From Pohlia nutans (lineage: Eukaryota > Streptophyta > Bryopsida > Bryales > Mniaceae): a DNA stretch of 64,000 nucleotides. This document shows, piece by piece, positions 1 to 9,646 of the stretch (position 1 is its first letter; the number at the start of each line of letters is the position of its first letter). The notes under the pieces were generated by a model. That model saw only the letters and a list, made by a program, of their open reading frames with translations. It made no database searches and was not told the DNA's origin. A program made the position numbers and the translations under genes. The stretch is taken from contig CM040088.1 in NCBI GenBank assembly GCA_022496805.1, positions 9,269,001 through 9,333,000 on the forward strand. The letters are read 5' to 3'.

Positions 1-806
1 TATCACTCAAACTTCTACACAAATTACTAATACATAACATATACAAAATAAAACACATCACTCTCCCCAATGGAACAAACCTTATGACAGCAGAAAACTT
101 CAAAACATACTACAAAACGCCAACCAAGCTAGAAAAAAGCGCACTAAAAATAGCAGAACAACTATTTTGTCTTCCAAGTTGTACACCAAATTGCCCAAAC
201 CCATGTGTAAGACATCCACCCGCCCGAAAGCTTAAAGCGAGATACATTTCAGACAACCAAGACCTATTGCTAAGAACACCGGATAATCCACCTCAACCCC
301 CAGCCCCACAACAACACTTCCACCCAAACCCACCCCCTAACATTAAAAACAATCCACTGAGATTTCCCAGTAACATAATATTAGACCACAGAACAAATAC
401 CTCAAAAGACAAATATAAAATAACAAAAAAAATATAACACATACTTATGCCAATGGACTCTCCAAAACAACGATACATACAACAAATGGATGCCACAACG
501 AGAACTCTTCCCCCTCAACCACCCAACAGTCATTGCACACAACATTAAACTACTAACAGAATACTACACAAAATTACAACATAAACACTATAAAAAAATT
601 ACTAACATACACGTCACCCCTGAACAAAGCAGAGATGCAAGATTCATCCCCCCACCTACATCTATCCTACTTACACACATACACATACAAGAATGTAACC
701 CGGAAAAAGACATTATTTCCAATCATGATACCATACAAATAAATAATGAACAAACCCACTTATATGAGGATACCGGTAAACACCTTTCACTATACCAACC
801 ACTAGA

Positions 807-1680
807 CTGAAATGGCTATGGCAACAATATAATAAAGCAATTTATAGCTCACACGGCCTAGTACCACAAACACAATCATTTGAAAAAGAAGTAATATGGC
901 TTTATCAAAGATATAATCATAAAAACCCCCAAAAAAGCCCATTAAAAGTAGCACAACATACTCTACCTACTAGCATTCTTAACTCCATTACCACCACCTT
1001 TAACATCTCTCACTCATACTTCTCCTCACCAATAACATGCTCCACACAAATCTCAGAATTTTATTCTCCTTTTGCAAGAGATAAAGTCTTTGGATCACTT
1101 GGTACCGCTTTCCAATACAAGTGGAAAGGCATAGGCTATGCTCACCCACATAATGAAGAAACAACCCAACAAGCAATACATTGGGCACGACTGGCAGCCA
1201 AAAATGACCCAAATACCATCACTATATTAATAATACCAGATACAAATTGGTACCAAAACTTCTCTCCACATATTGGGCCATTTCCAGATACACATATAAT
1301 TACCCATTTTGCCGCAGATTCCATCACTTATGAAGAACCAACAATCCCCCAAGAACTACATAAACCAAAAACAAAACCACTTGCAATTCGCATCCTATGC
1401 ATTTATCATCAAAACCACAACATTGGCACACCCGACCAAATAAATACAATTAAATCAACAATTGAAAACCTACAAATTCCACAATATCATATACAAAAAG
1501 CCCCACCCACTCCCCTCAACACACCGGTCAATAAAAATAAAAAATGGAACAAACTCATATACCCGCCCTCCATCAACCCGACTACTTTAAACACACCACC
1601 TCTACCAAACTATGTGACAAACACTACACCTAAATTCCAACCACAACATAGCTACTACATTGATGGATCCTTCATACCCT
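807..1680 (+). pseudogene. PCIF1/CAPAM-like methyltransferase-like segment of the retroelement, frameshifted at both ends
   Basis: This open stretch has no in-frame stop between 810 and the TGA just after the motif YIDGSFIP (1653-1680). It encodes FGSLG (1089-1103), then AHPHN (1140-1154), then a hydrophobic strand ending IIPDTNW near 1230-1250. In PCIF1-family adenine methyltransferases an FGSLG motif precedes the catalytic ANPPF motif, followed by a hydrophobic strand and a FIPEW-like motif. The order and spacing match, but the NPPF tetrad reads HPHN, so the protein would be expected to lack activity. The end of the frame enters RNase H, so the segment belongs to the same polyprotein. The family assignment rests on motif memory, not a search. 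Confidence 0.5.
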
Positions 1681-3108
1681 GAACTAGCCCCCGACGGACA
1701 CTGGAAAAAAGAAAAAGCCGGGTACGGAATATACAACTCTACAAAGGCTGACATGCAAATATCAGAAAGACTACCAGGCCTACAAACTAGTTTTCGAGCA
1801 AAACTAATGGCTATCCACAAAACACTTAGTTTAATTACTACTAAATACCCAGACGAACCGGCACATATATTTACAGATTGCCTCAACTGCCTATACAATC
1901 TAAACACACATATTAAACACCCAACCATGCACAACAAGCACGCGGACAAAACCATACTAACAAACATGGTAGAAATGCTAAAAACTCGTACTCAACCCAC
2001 CACATTCTACAAAGTCAAAGCACATATCAACATTGAAGGTAACGAACAAGCGGATAAACTTGCAAAAATGGGAGACAGAAAAGAGTACTTCAGAGCCACA
2101 AGATCATATGAATTTGCACATACAACACCATTCTATTTTCAAAAGGATATATGGCCAGAACCTATAAAACGATCAGACAAAGGCCCTGTCAGATGTCTCC
2201 AAACATATCTAACCAAATACGACCAAGAAAACAACCTTGAAATAGTGACAACCAAATTTCCCAACATTAGCAAATGGACTATGAACCCAAACATCGATAA
2301 TGAACTATCCAATGCATTTTGGTCCAATCCTACAATCACAAACTCACAAAAAACAATTATATTAAAACTTCGTACTGGCCAATACATGGGTAATGCTAGA
2401 AAACAACTATTCTTTGGTAGAGAAAGATTCCCCTCAATCACATGCTCCATCTGTAACTCTGCAGACGCAGACACATGGCTACACGTACTTCTAAAATGCA
2501 ACCATCACCATATTCACGCCATCAGAGTCAAAAGACATAACAAAGCAGTATGGGAAATAAGGAAATTAATCCTTTCATCACAAAAATCTAGATGCTACAC
2601 CCTCATGAACGCAGAAACATTTAACAACAACCTCCAAGAAAACACAGTACCCCCATGGCTACTACCATGCTCATGTGTACAACAAAGATGCCATTGCAAC
2701 GCTAGATTCAAACCAGACATCCTTTGCGTAAAAGGACTCCCATACAAAAATGACCCACCATCACATCCAGCAGACAACCTCACAATTCAATTTATTGAAT
2801 TTACATACTGCAATGACAGATTCCCACAAACAACAATAGATATCAAAAATCAAAAATACCAACCACTTATCGACAACATTATTAACTTAGGATGGAAAGT
2901 TGACCCACTCATAGTCATCACGGCAGGAGCTAGAGGCACAACACATAGTCCCTCGATGAAAATCCTCGAAACTAAATTTAAACTACCAGAAACCGCCATT
3001 AAAAACACATTCAAAGAAATAAATACCATTGCCATACATCACGCCGGATCAATTATTCTACATAAAAGAAAAATAGAAAATAACCAGCCACTACCAATAG
3101 ACTATTGA
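1663..3108 (+). pseudogene. RNase H, CCHC zinc finger and restriction-like endonuclease of the retroelement
   Basis: The first RNase H aspartate lies in YIDGSF, one frame upstream (1653-1670); the rest follows here: GYGIYN, RAKLMAI, IFTDC and GNEQADKLAK. RAKLMAI normally carries the catalytic Glu (RAELMAI-like), so Glu has become Lys, while the Asp of FTDC and of QADKL remain. A C-x2-C-x9-H-x4-C finger follows LRTGQ, as in zf-RVT regions of LINEs. The last third has a CxC...CxC cluster, then FKPDILCV, FIEFTY and KNQKYQPL, which fits the KPD...E...KxxKY pattern of R2-type restriction-like endonucleases (PD-(D/E)XK fold). The frame is open for 482 codons to TGA. RNase H and the finger are clear; the endonuclease call is a motif-level inference. 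Confidence 0.65.
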
Positions 3109-3109
3109 A

Positions 3110-3400
3110 TAAAACAAAACTACCAAAGAAAAGGAGGATAATGGTGAAGACCACTACTTATTTCTTTTGTATTTTTTGTTTAAGCTCAAAGTACACACTT
3201 GTCTCAGGTAGATGGGACGGGGCCGGTTGGTTGGTACAAACTTTCCTGCCTATGATTAAATCACTAGCAGCACCAAGCCACGTATATCACAATAAACGCT
3301 CAGACGGACTCAACGGGAATCGAACCCGGACCGTACAATTGCAACATAAACGTCCTTCTCCAACCAACCTTGGAACCATGACTTGGCAATCACCAGCAAA
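3110..3400 (-). repeat. tRNA-like segment, possible SINE head, next to the retroelement 3' end
   Basis: Read on the minus strand, 3310-3330 contains a perfect T-arm (CGGG, TTCGATT, CCCG) that includes an RNA polymerase III B-box, and about 45-60 bases upstream a D-arm-like TGGTTCCAAGGTTGG could serve as A-box. The acceptor stem does not pair, so this is not an intact tRNA gene; a tRNA-derived SINE or the 3' UTR of the retroelement are both possible. I see no clear poly(A) tail or target duplication. Confidence 0.35.
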
Positions 3401-3474
3401 ACAAACACCAATTTATACCCGCGTTAGTTCTAACTAATGAATTTTACTAGTGTTACTAGTATTTATCTCTGGTC

Positions 3475-3617
3475 ACTAAAGTGTCTATTCTCAAAAGATG
3501 TGAGTAGTCTTGTACCAATGGCCCTTTGTCCAGTGGGCATTGGCTCATTGTCAAGACGAACAGACACTTTATTCACGCCAGCCTCGAAAGAGGACCGGAG
3601 TTCATATCTATCTATCT
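3475..3617 (+). repeat. Dispersed repeat, copy 1 (ends in TCTATCTATCTGAACT)
   Basis: This stretch has a diverged reverse-complement copy at 22025-22150. Shared blocks include TCTTGTACCAAT, GTCAAGACGAACAGAC / GTTAAGACAAACAGAC, TTTATTCACG / TTTATTTACG, GAAAGAGGACC, and the TATCTATCT end. The nature is unknown; a retroposon end is possible. Confidence 0.6.
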
Positions 3618-3619
3618 GA

Positions 3620-4020
3620 ACTTAGTTTTGTTTAATATCTCAATCCAAACGATAAAGACAAAGATTCTTATATCTTTTTGAAGTCTAAAAAGAAACTACA
3701 AAAAAATAACAAAGTCTCTCATTTTTATCTGTAAAAGAAGTTTTTTTTTTTCACCCTACCGGACCGGGCTAGAAATTTTTGACTTCTCTTTGAATGAAAT
3801 TTTGGAACTATGGAGAGTTTTTTCTTTTTACCATCCCAAATAATATCATGTTACTTGCTTCTCTATCAAATTTTAGAGCTATTGGAGTAGTGTAGCATTT
3901 TTCCCAAGCTGCTCGATCTCGCAAAAAAAGGGCTTTCAGCAACATAACTTTTTTTACTGATGTTCGGTCGAAAAAAAATTATATTTTCCCATGAAGCTTT
4001 TGAAATTCCTCACCTTCATT
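3620..4020. other. AT-rich intergenic DNA
   Basis: No open frame of note, no recognisable gene or repeat end. Confidence 0.5.
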
Positions 4021-4590
4021 AAAAATCTCAAAATACATTAGAAAAAAAATGAACCCCCACATGGGCCCTCCGAACTCTCCTTATGGGACCCCTCGATTGC
4101 ATTTAAATTGTACTTTTGTAGCGACCATTCCCCTATTTACGCTCACCCTGTGATGTCAAGGGTGACAAAGGGGGTCGAATGTAATTGGAGCACGTAGTGT
4201 ATGTACTGAAGTAGGCTAGGGCCTGAGGTACAAGAGGGAGCCTTTCATGATGTGGTACCTTGAGATTCTATCTTTTTTTAATTCAAGCACTATAGTGACA
4301 TGTGTGAGTATTGTAGTTGAAAACACATGACCGAGACGCAATCATTCTTCCCACATGTGATCAAGTAATAAATATATGGATAACAAGGCTCCACTACGCA
4401 CTTGTCCCTGGTACTAGTAGAGTAGAAAATTCAATTAAAAGTAATGAGCCCTACATGTACTGCATGTACCCTTCACCCAAGATACAGACATGTTTTTGTG
4501 TCCTTGCCCTACCCCATCTAGCTCCAAAGAAATAGGTGCCAATGTCCAAGCTTCGAGGCCCATTCGAGGGTTCATTTTTTTTCTAATGTT
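4020..4590 (+). repeat. Dispersed repeat Q, copy 1
   Basis: A 570-bp AT-rich segment whose reverse complement recurs at 28005-28705. Shared blocks include the end with GGCCCATGTGNGGGTTCATTTTTT, the stretch around GGCCTGAGGTACAAGA, and TAGCTCCAAAGAAATAGG. Copy 2 carries an extra internal segment of plastid origin that is missing here, so this copy shows the empty state. No terminal repeats or coding capacity were found. Confidence 0.6.
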
Positions 4591-4669
4591 AAACTCAAAT
4601 TTGACTTCATGAAAACCTACATGGTTTTATAAATGTCCTAGTTAGGACACTTGGTCCTTTAGGTGTTAA

Positions 4670-4991
4670 CCCCTAAACGTCCCAGCGTCCAAAAATTGGA
4701 TCACGAACAGATTCAAAGCCTTGTAACTTTTTCTTACAAACTCAGATGATTTTCATCCAAGTCACCTTTGTAAGCCTATTAAATTTTCTACCAATTACAA
4801 TAAATCTTTTATGATGAGGAGCTGTTGATAATATTGTAGAGGCCTCCAACTGCAAGTATGTCAAAAAAATTGAGTAGATTTTATGCTTACAATGGTCCTC
4901 TCATGTACACCTCATGTACATTTGAGCCATGCTAATATCTATTTTTGAAGCTAGCATCTACTTCAATACAGAGGGTTGGTACGTTTAGGAA
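4670..4991 (+). mobile_element. TTAA-flanked MITE family B, copy 1
   Basis: 322 bp, preceded by TTAA and starting CCCCTAAACGTCC; the right end reads GGTACGTTTAGGA followed by TCAA, a mutated TTAA. A reverse-oriented copy of identical length lies at 43170-43491. The TTAA target and CCC-starting ends fit piggyBac-type elements. It abuts element C exactly as copy 2 does. Confidence 0.72.
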
Positions 4992-4995
4992 TCAA

Positions 4996-6147
4996 CCCCT
5001 AAACGTCCTCGCCCCACTCCAAATTTGTCAATTTTGCAAAGATGCATCATAAAATGCAACCCACATGGATATTTTGCACTTGATGTATGAATAAAAGTTG
5101 TACATTATAAAATTTTGATTCTATCCATACGGTTAGATCTATGATGTCACCGACTTTTTGTATAGAATTTAAAACTTAAAATTCAAAATTATTTTGTAAT
5201 TTGATTACGAATAAGATATTGACAATTTTTACATGAAATTTGTTGTGATTGGTTGAGATGTAATACTCTAAGTGTAGTGATTTTTGGAGATTTTTTAGTT
5301 GCTTAACCCCTAAAGGACCAAGGCCGATTTTCTAAGTTCAATCAACTCAGTGTGGAATGAATATTGATCTTCAATTTTTGAAATATTTTGTAATGATTCT
5401 ACTCTTTGTAACGAAGATGCGATGGTAACATGCGTACGTAAGTGATGTATAGACCAAAAGATACAATCATGCAAAGGTGAAAAACCTAATTGCGGGCAAC
5501 TCCTAAATTTTTTCATACAATGAGCTAAATGCATTTGAATTTTTGTACACAATGAGCTAACATCCCCATATACACAACCGCCAAATTCATTTTACCAAAT
5601 CTAAGACTCACTTTGCATTTTTGGGATTTTCAGAAAGTTTCAAACTTGGGCAACGGACCCAAAAAAAAAGTGCAACCAACTTTATATCTTATAATCTTAC
5701 TTTTGAGGAACCCTAAACGGTTGAAAATTTGTAAGTACCAATAAATTCAAGTTGGTTGAAATATCCTACAATTGGATTAGTCAAAAAGGTTTTAGATCAA
5801 AAACGATTTGCCTTTGTATGGAAAGGGGTACTTCTAGGTAGCTTTGGAGTGTTTGGAGATAAACATAGTGGTGGTCTTTCAAGGGTTAATTTTATGAGTT
5901 GATTTTTTAAAGAGCACTTTTACTGACTAAAATCTTCGAAATTTTGAGCAAATCACTACAACATGAAATGAGGCATAAAAATTTCGCAAATCATCCCCTT
6001 TCTAATCAGATCACACATGTATAAAGCTAAATTTCCATAAAAATATACAGTAAAAAAATCCCACACTGCAAAAAGTCAATGACAAATGAGAAAACTGTGT
6101 TTGATTTTGTACATCGTCCACTTTCTGGACGATTGGACGTTTAGGGG
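4996..6147 (+). mobile_element. TTAA-flanked MITE family C, copy 1, interrupted by element D
   Basis: Starts CCCCTAAACGTCC after the shared TCAA and ends GGACGTTTAGGGG followed by TTAA. Without the inserted D element and one TTAA it is 569 bp, close to the 572-bp uninterrupted copy at 42594-43165. It has no coding capacity. Confidence 0.72.
5307..5885 (+). mobile_element. TTAA-flanked element family D, copy 1, nested in element C
   Basis: 579 bp with ends CCCCTAAAGGACC and GGTCTTTCAAGGG, bounded by TTAA at 5303-5306 and 5886-5889. The uninterrupted C copy has one TTAA at this point, so the target duplication is directly shown. A second copy lies at 62164-62729. No open frame of useful length; a non-autonomous piggyBac-like element is the best reading. 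Confidence 0.8.
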
Positions 6148-6160
6148 TTAATATTTAAGG

Positions 6161-6382
6161 TAGACATACCTTAAACCACCACAACACCTAAAACCACCAA
6201 CTTCTACACCCTTTCTTCATTTTAGTGAGGAAATGTAAGTTGTCGGTACATGACTTAACTTTTGAGCAATTGATGCATAAGTCATGTAATGAAAGCCTAC
6301 ATTTCCTTCCTGAAATGAAAGAGGGGTGTAAAAGCTGGTGGTTTTAGGTATCGTGGTGGTTTAAGGTACATCTACCTTAGTC
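6161..6382. mobile_element. Foldback MITE with long inverted ends
   Basis: The left end AAGGTAGACATACCTTAAA and the right end (read inverted) AAGGTAGATGTACCTTAAA begin inverted repeats of about 75 bases that also share CACCTAAAACCACCA and TTTACACCC-like blocks. Each tip is itself a small palindrome. One related end occurs at about 35583-35608. Flanking TTA-like bases do not give a clear target duplication. Confidence 0.7.
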
Positions 6383-6592
6383 CAGCAAGCATGAGATTCA
6401 ATGGTCTGAAAAAAATGAAGGGTTTGAGAATACATCAAACATCATTGAACATCAACCATTGAATTCCACCCAACGAAAAATAATTATGACTACCACCAAT
6501 GTTTAGTCCCAAAAATGTCTACAAACAAGGCATGTTGGTTAGGGTTATAACACTGTATAATAATGCAAGAAGCTTACCCCTTGTGAAACTGA

Positions 6593-6745
6593 CATAACAT
6601 TCAGTAGCCTTCATGCACTCTGCTCATCACCTTCAGCCTCCACCTGTCCACTTAGGTACTGATGTACTTATTATTGGGTGTGGAATATTCCACATCATCT
6701 ACTGTAGAGCCAAGGCAAGAACAATACATGCTAATGAATGTTATG
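6593..6745 (+). mobile_element. MITE family I, copy 1
   Basis: 153 bp with ends CATAACATTCAGTAGCCTTC and GCTAATGAATGTTATG. Related copies are at 17203-17690, 18099-18568 and 22621-23097, and the same ends border the longer family K (53969-54286, 55671-55989). The inside includes GGTGTGGAATATTCCACA-like and AGAGCCAAGGCA blocks shared by all copies. Confidence 0.75.
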
Positions 6746-6749
6746 GAAG

Positions 6750-7950
6750 CATTGACATTTGCTTGCAAGTTGAGTTAACCAATGAACCAATAAGCCACAT
6801 CCTACTAACCAAATAAGACACAAAGTGAGTGATGAAGTTTTATTGTCTCTGGGACTCTGCCCCACAAGACTACGAAAACGCTTTGTTTTCATGAGTTACA
6901 AGTAAAAGCAAGTCGTAAAAGTAAATCTGGGGTAAATACTAAGGCAGAGACTACTCGACTAGCCTAGCTGCTTGTTTTATTGAGGTGAGCTACAGTTTTA
7001 TTGAAATCCTTTCAAACTAAGGCAGTTTTTTTGCCCTCTGTTCTGTCCACATGCGGTAAAAAGCCATGATCATTGTAACAAAAAAAAGCTAAGCTACCTG
7101 CAAAACATGTGGACCTCATCAGGTTATGATGCTACAAAGGGTATCATTTCTTGGGTCCCTCTTCGAACTATCCATGCAAGTCCCGACTCAATAAAGAGGC
7201 AAATTGATAATAAGAAAAAAAAAAAAAAAAAAAAAAAAAAAACTAAGTAAGATGCAACAAAGGGCGACATTTCTACGTTACGCATTTCCTGTCAAAACGG
7301 AACGACAGGCCACCTCTTTTGGAATATGATGTCTATACGGGTTTTTAATTGAACTCTCTAACGATCAAAAAAAGGGCTTGACATTGAAGGAGAGGTTTCT
7401 AAGTTGACTAATTCCTTCTCCACGAAAGTCAACGCCTCAAGACTAGACTACATTCTTTCCCTACTGCTTGTCAAAACAAAGTGTCACGTGTCATCTTGTG
7501 ACTGGGTTAGGGTGACGTGGACCTCTTAACATCTGACGTGGAAACTCGGTTTCAACATTGGGCTGTCTGACTTTGACCCTCACGTACGTTACTGCGACAA
7601 TTTCGCAGTGAGTAACTAATTCGGACCAAAAAAGAAATTGTAGGCTTGCGCCTACCAAATACCGGCTTCCTGATCAAATGAGCTGAACAGCAAAATTTGA
7701 AGCTTCGAGATCCATAAACCTGCCAGTGAGAATACACATTCTGAGAGTGAGAACTCATGGGAGACGAGAACATAGAATGCACAAATCAACACAGAAAAGT
7801 TGGGTCCAGTTAATAAAACCAGAGCCAGATTATCTTGAGAGGCTTAGCTTGTGTGATGAATTCGGAGACATTTTTGTACACAATGATGACTTCTGACCAG
7901 ATTTATTAATTGATTGACCTATATTACTCCTACTACTGCTCGTTAGTGAA
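6750..7950. other. Intergenic DNA with a 26-base poly(A) tract
   Basis: A run of A at about 7217-7242 follows ordinary sequence and could be the tail of a retroposon, but I found no second copy or target duplication. The rest has no supported gene. Confidence 0.4.
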
Positions 7951-7956
7951 TGTTAA

Positions 7957-8181
7957 CCCTTAAACGTCCCATGGGGATAGTATATACTTTGTCGTATAAT
8001 TGAGATTTGCTACCAACAAGAAACTCTAAATTGGGATCTTAATGGCTCACTAGAACCGCATTGATCTAAATTTAAACTTCTCTTTTGAACTCAAACCCAT
8101 TAAAGGTGTGAATCCATTCCAAATACAACCAAAATACACCGTATTCTACTGGCTACAATGGCACGTTAAGACGTTTAGGGG
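7957..8181 (+). mobile_element. TTAA-flanked MITE family A, copy 1
   Basis: 225 bp bounded by TTAA on both sides (7953-7956, 8182-8185), ends CCCTTAAACGTCCC and GACGTTTAGGGG. A second copy at 37355-37557 shares GCTACCAACAAGAA, CACTAGAACCGCATTGATCT and ACACCGTATTCTACT. Confidence 0.78.
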
Positions 8182-8189
8182 TTAAGGTA

Positions 8190-9640
8190 GAAGCCCCCTG
8201 ATATTCTGGCCACCCATCCTATTTGGGCCATCATATAATGATGATGTATATATTTTCAGTATTTCATGTACATCACCAGTACATGGTGGTCAAAATAAGG
8301 CCGAATTAGGATACTTGACCAAAATAGGACCTTCAATCTTTTTCACTAAAGTATTGGAGTGAGTTTTAGACTAAGGTCCTCTCCACATGTGAGCTTCATT
8401 TCAACTTAGCATACTATGATAAATAAATAAAATTAAAAAAAAAAAAAAGCCAAAGAAAAATGATTTAGACATTAAATTGAAAATGCAGAGAAGGATAGGT
8501 CTCATCGCCAGAGACCTAGGATAGGGATATTCTGGGAGTAGTGCACACAATGTAACCTTATTCCTACGGGTTTTGCTATTTTCAAGGAAAATTTAGAGGA
8601 GGAAAAGTTACATTGAGGGCTCTCTATACATGTTGTAAGCAAGTTTTTAAACATAGATTCTATGTATTTCACTTTTAATGAAAAAAAAATCAATCAAAAG
8701 TGTTCATTTGGTTCAAATTAAAACTTCCATATAGACAGCATATGAGCAATTAAACCATCACTAACGGACTTGTCATATAACCCCTGGCCCCTGTTTTTTC
8801 TTTTCTTTTTTTTAATAGTTTCGAGTAGGTCCTACGTGGACTTCCTACATTGACTTTCATTCAATTTTTATTTTATTTTTTGTACCAACACATGCAATAT
8901 TCCAGTGATATAAATTCAGTCTCATCTTAATTATATTTTTTGCAATATGATCGATTAAATTTCTCATTTAAAAACCATGAATCCTGGGTCCTTTACGGGT
9001 TAAAGGCCATTTCCACGTAGTTGTAAGAATGGTGTTGAGAAAGTGTTGAGAAGCAAATCTAATATATAGTAAGTATATTTAACTGAATTATTCTTAATGC
9101 ACTCCCTAACAACACTATGAAAAAAAAGTGAGTATAGGATTAGAATACATGCTGTTCATGTTTACAATGTGTTAGCCAAAAAGCACTAACTAAAATTGCC
9201 AACTAACCAGCAGGGGCAGGTGTGTTCATTGTTGACAAATCTCACTAGTAACTCAATTCATTTCATCTCACCAACACACGCGAACAGGTCTTAGATAGTT
9301 GGACCACCACACCCTAGCTTCACCATTGTACAGTGGACACAGAATAAAAGCCACTGCAGCAGGCCATTTAACCTATAACAAACACAATTTTAATCTAAAT
9401 TACAGAGAAAATAAAATAAAATGTCCGATTCTATATCTCATACCATGATTTGGCATAATGTATAAAGAGTTCCTCTAGAATGCATCTAGAATATCTCAAC
9501 TAATCATGAACAAATGCAAAATCTCTCTTCAACACAAACTGAAATTCAGCACAGCAAGTAAACAGATAATAATGATGAACTGGTTCACAGAGACACCAGA
9601 AGCATTTCATGTAAAGCTCATAAATCATTACCTTTGGTCT
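8190..9640. other. AT-rich intergenic DNA, one possible TTAA element
   Basis: 8772-9003 may be a worn TTAA-type element: it begins near ATAACCCCTGG and ends GGTCCTTTACGGG followed by TTAA. I see no gene here. Confidence 0.35.
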
Positions 9641-9646
9641 CGGTTG

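Larger units (their letters stand above)
1..3108 (+). mobile_element. 3' part of a degenerate non-LTR retroelement (PCIF1-like, RNase H, CCHC, RLE)
   Basis: Coding sequence runs along the plus strand but switches frame three times: at an A-run near 424-431, near 800-810 and near 1663-1680. In order it gives an unidentified Pro-rich and basic segment (84-810), a PCIF1-like methyltransferase-like segment (about 1040-1340), an RNase H domain (about 1650-2070), a CCHC finger (2443-2499) and a restriction-like endonuclease (about 2690-3060). The order RNase H, CCHC, endonuclease is what follows a reverse transcriptase in some non-LTR elements; the RT itself would lie left of the window. The strand is A/C-rich and very poor in G (no G in the first 60 bases), and this stops near 3130. 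The frameshifts and a lost RNase H residue say this copy is dead. It resembles Dualen/RandI-like or R2-like elements in carrying an RLE, but I cannot assign a clade. Confidence 0.72.

Noticed and set aside
84..437. Pro-rich 117-residue open frame as an independent gene
   Set aside because: It shares the G-poor composition of the retroelement and continues in another frame after an A-run, so it was treated as part of that element.
3296..3395. Functional tRNA gene
   Set aside because: The T-arm is perfect but the acceptor stem does not pair and the anticodon arm cannot be formed.
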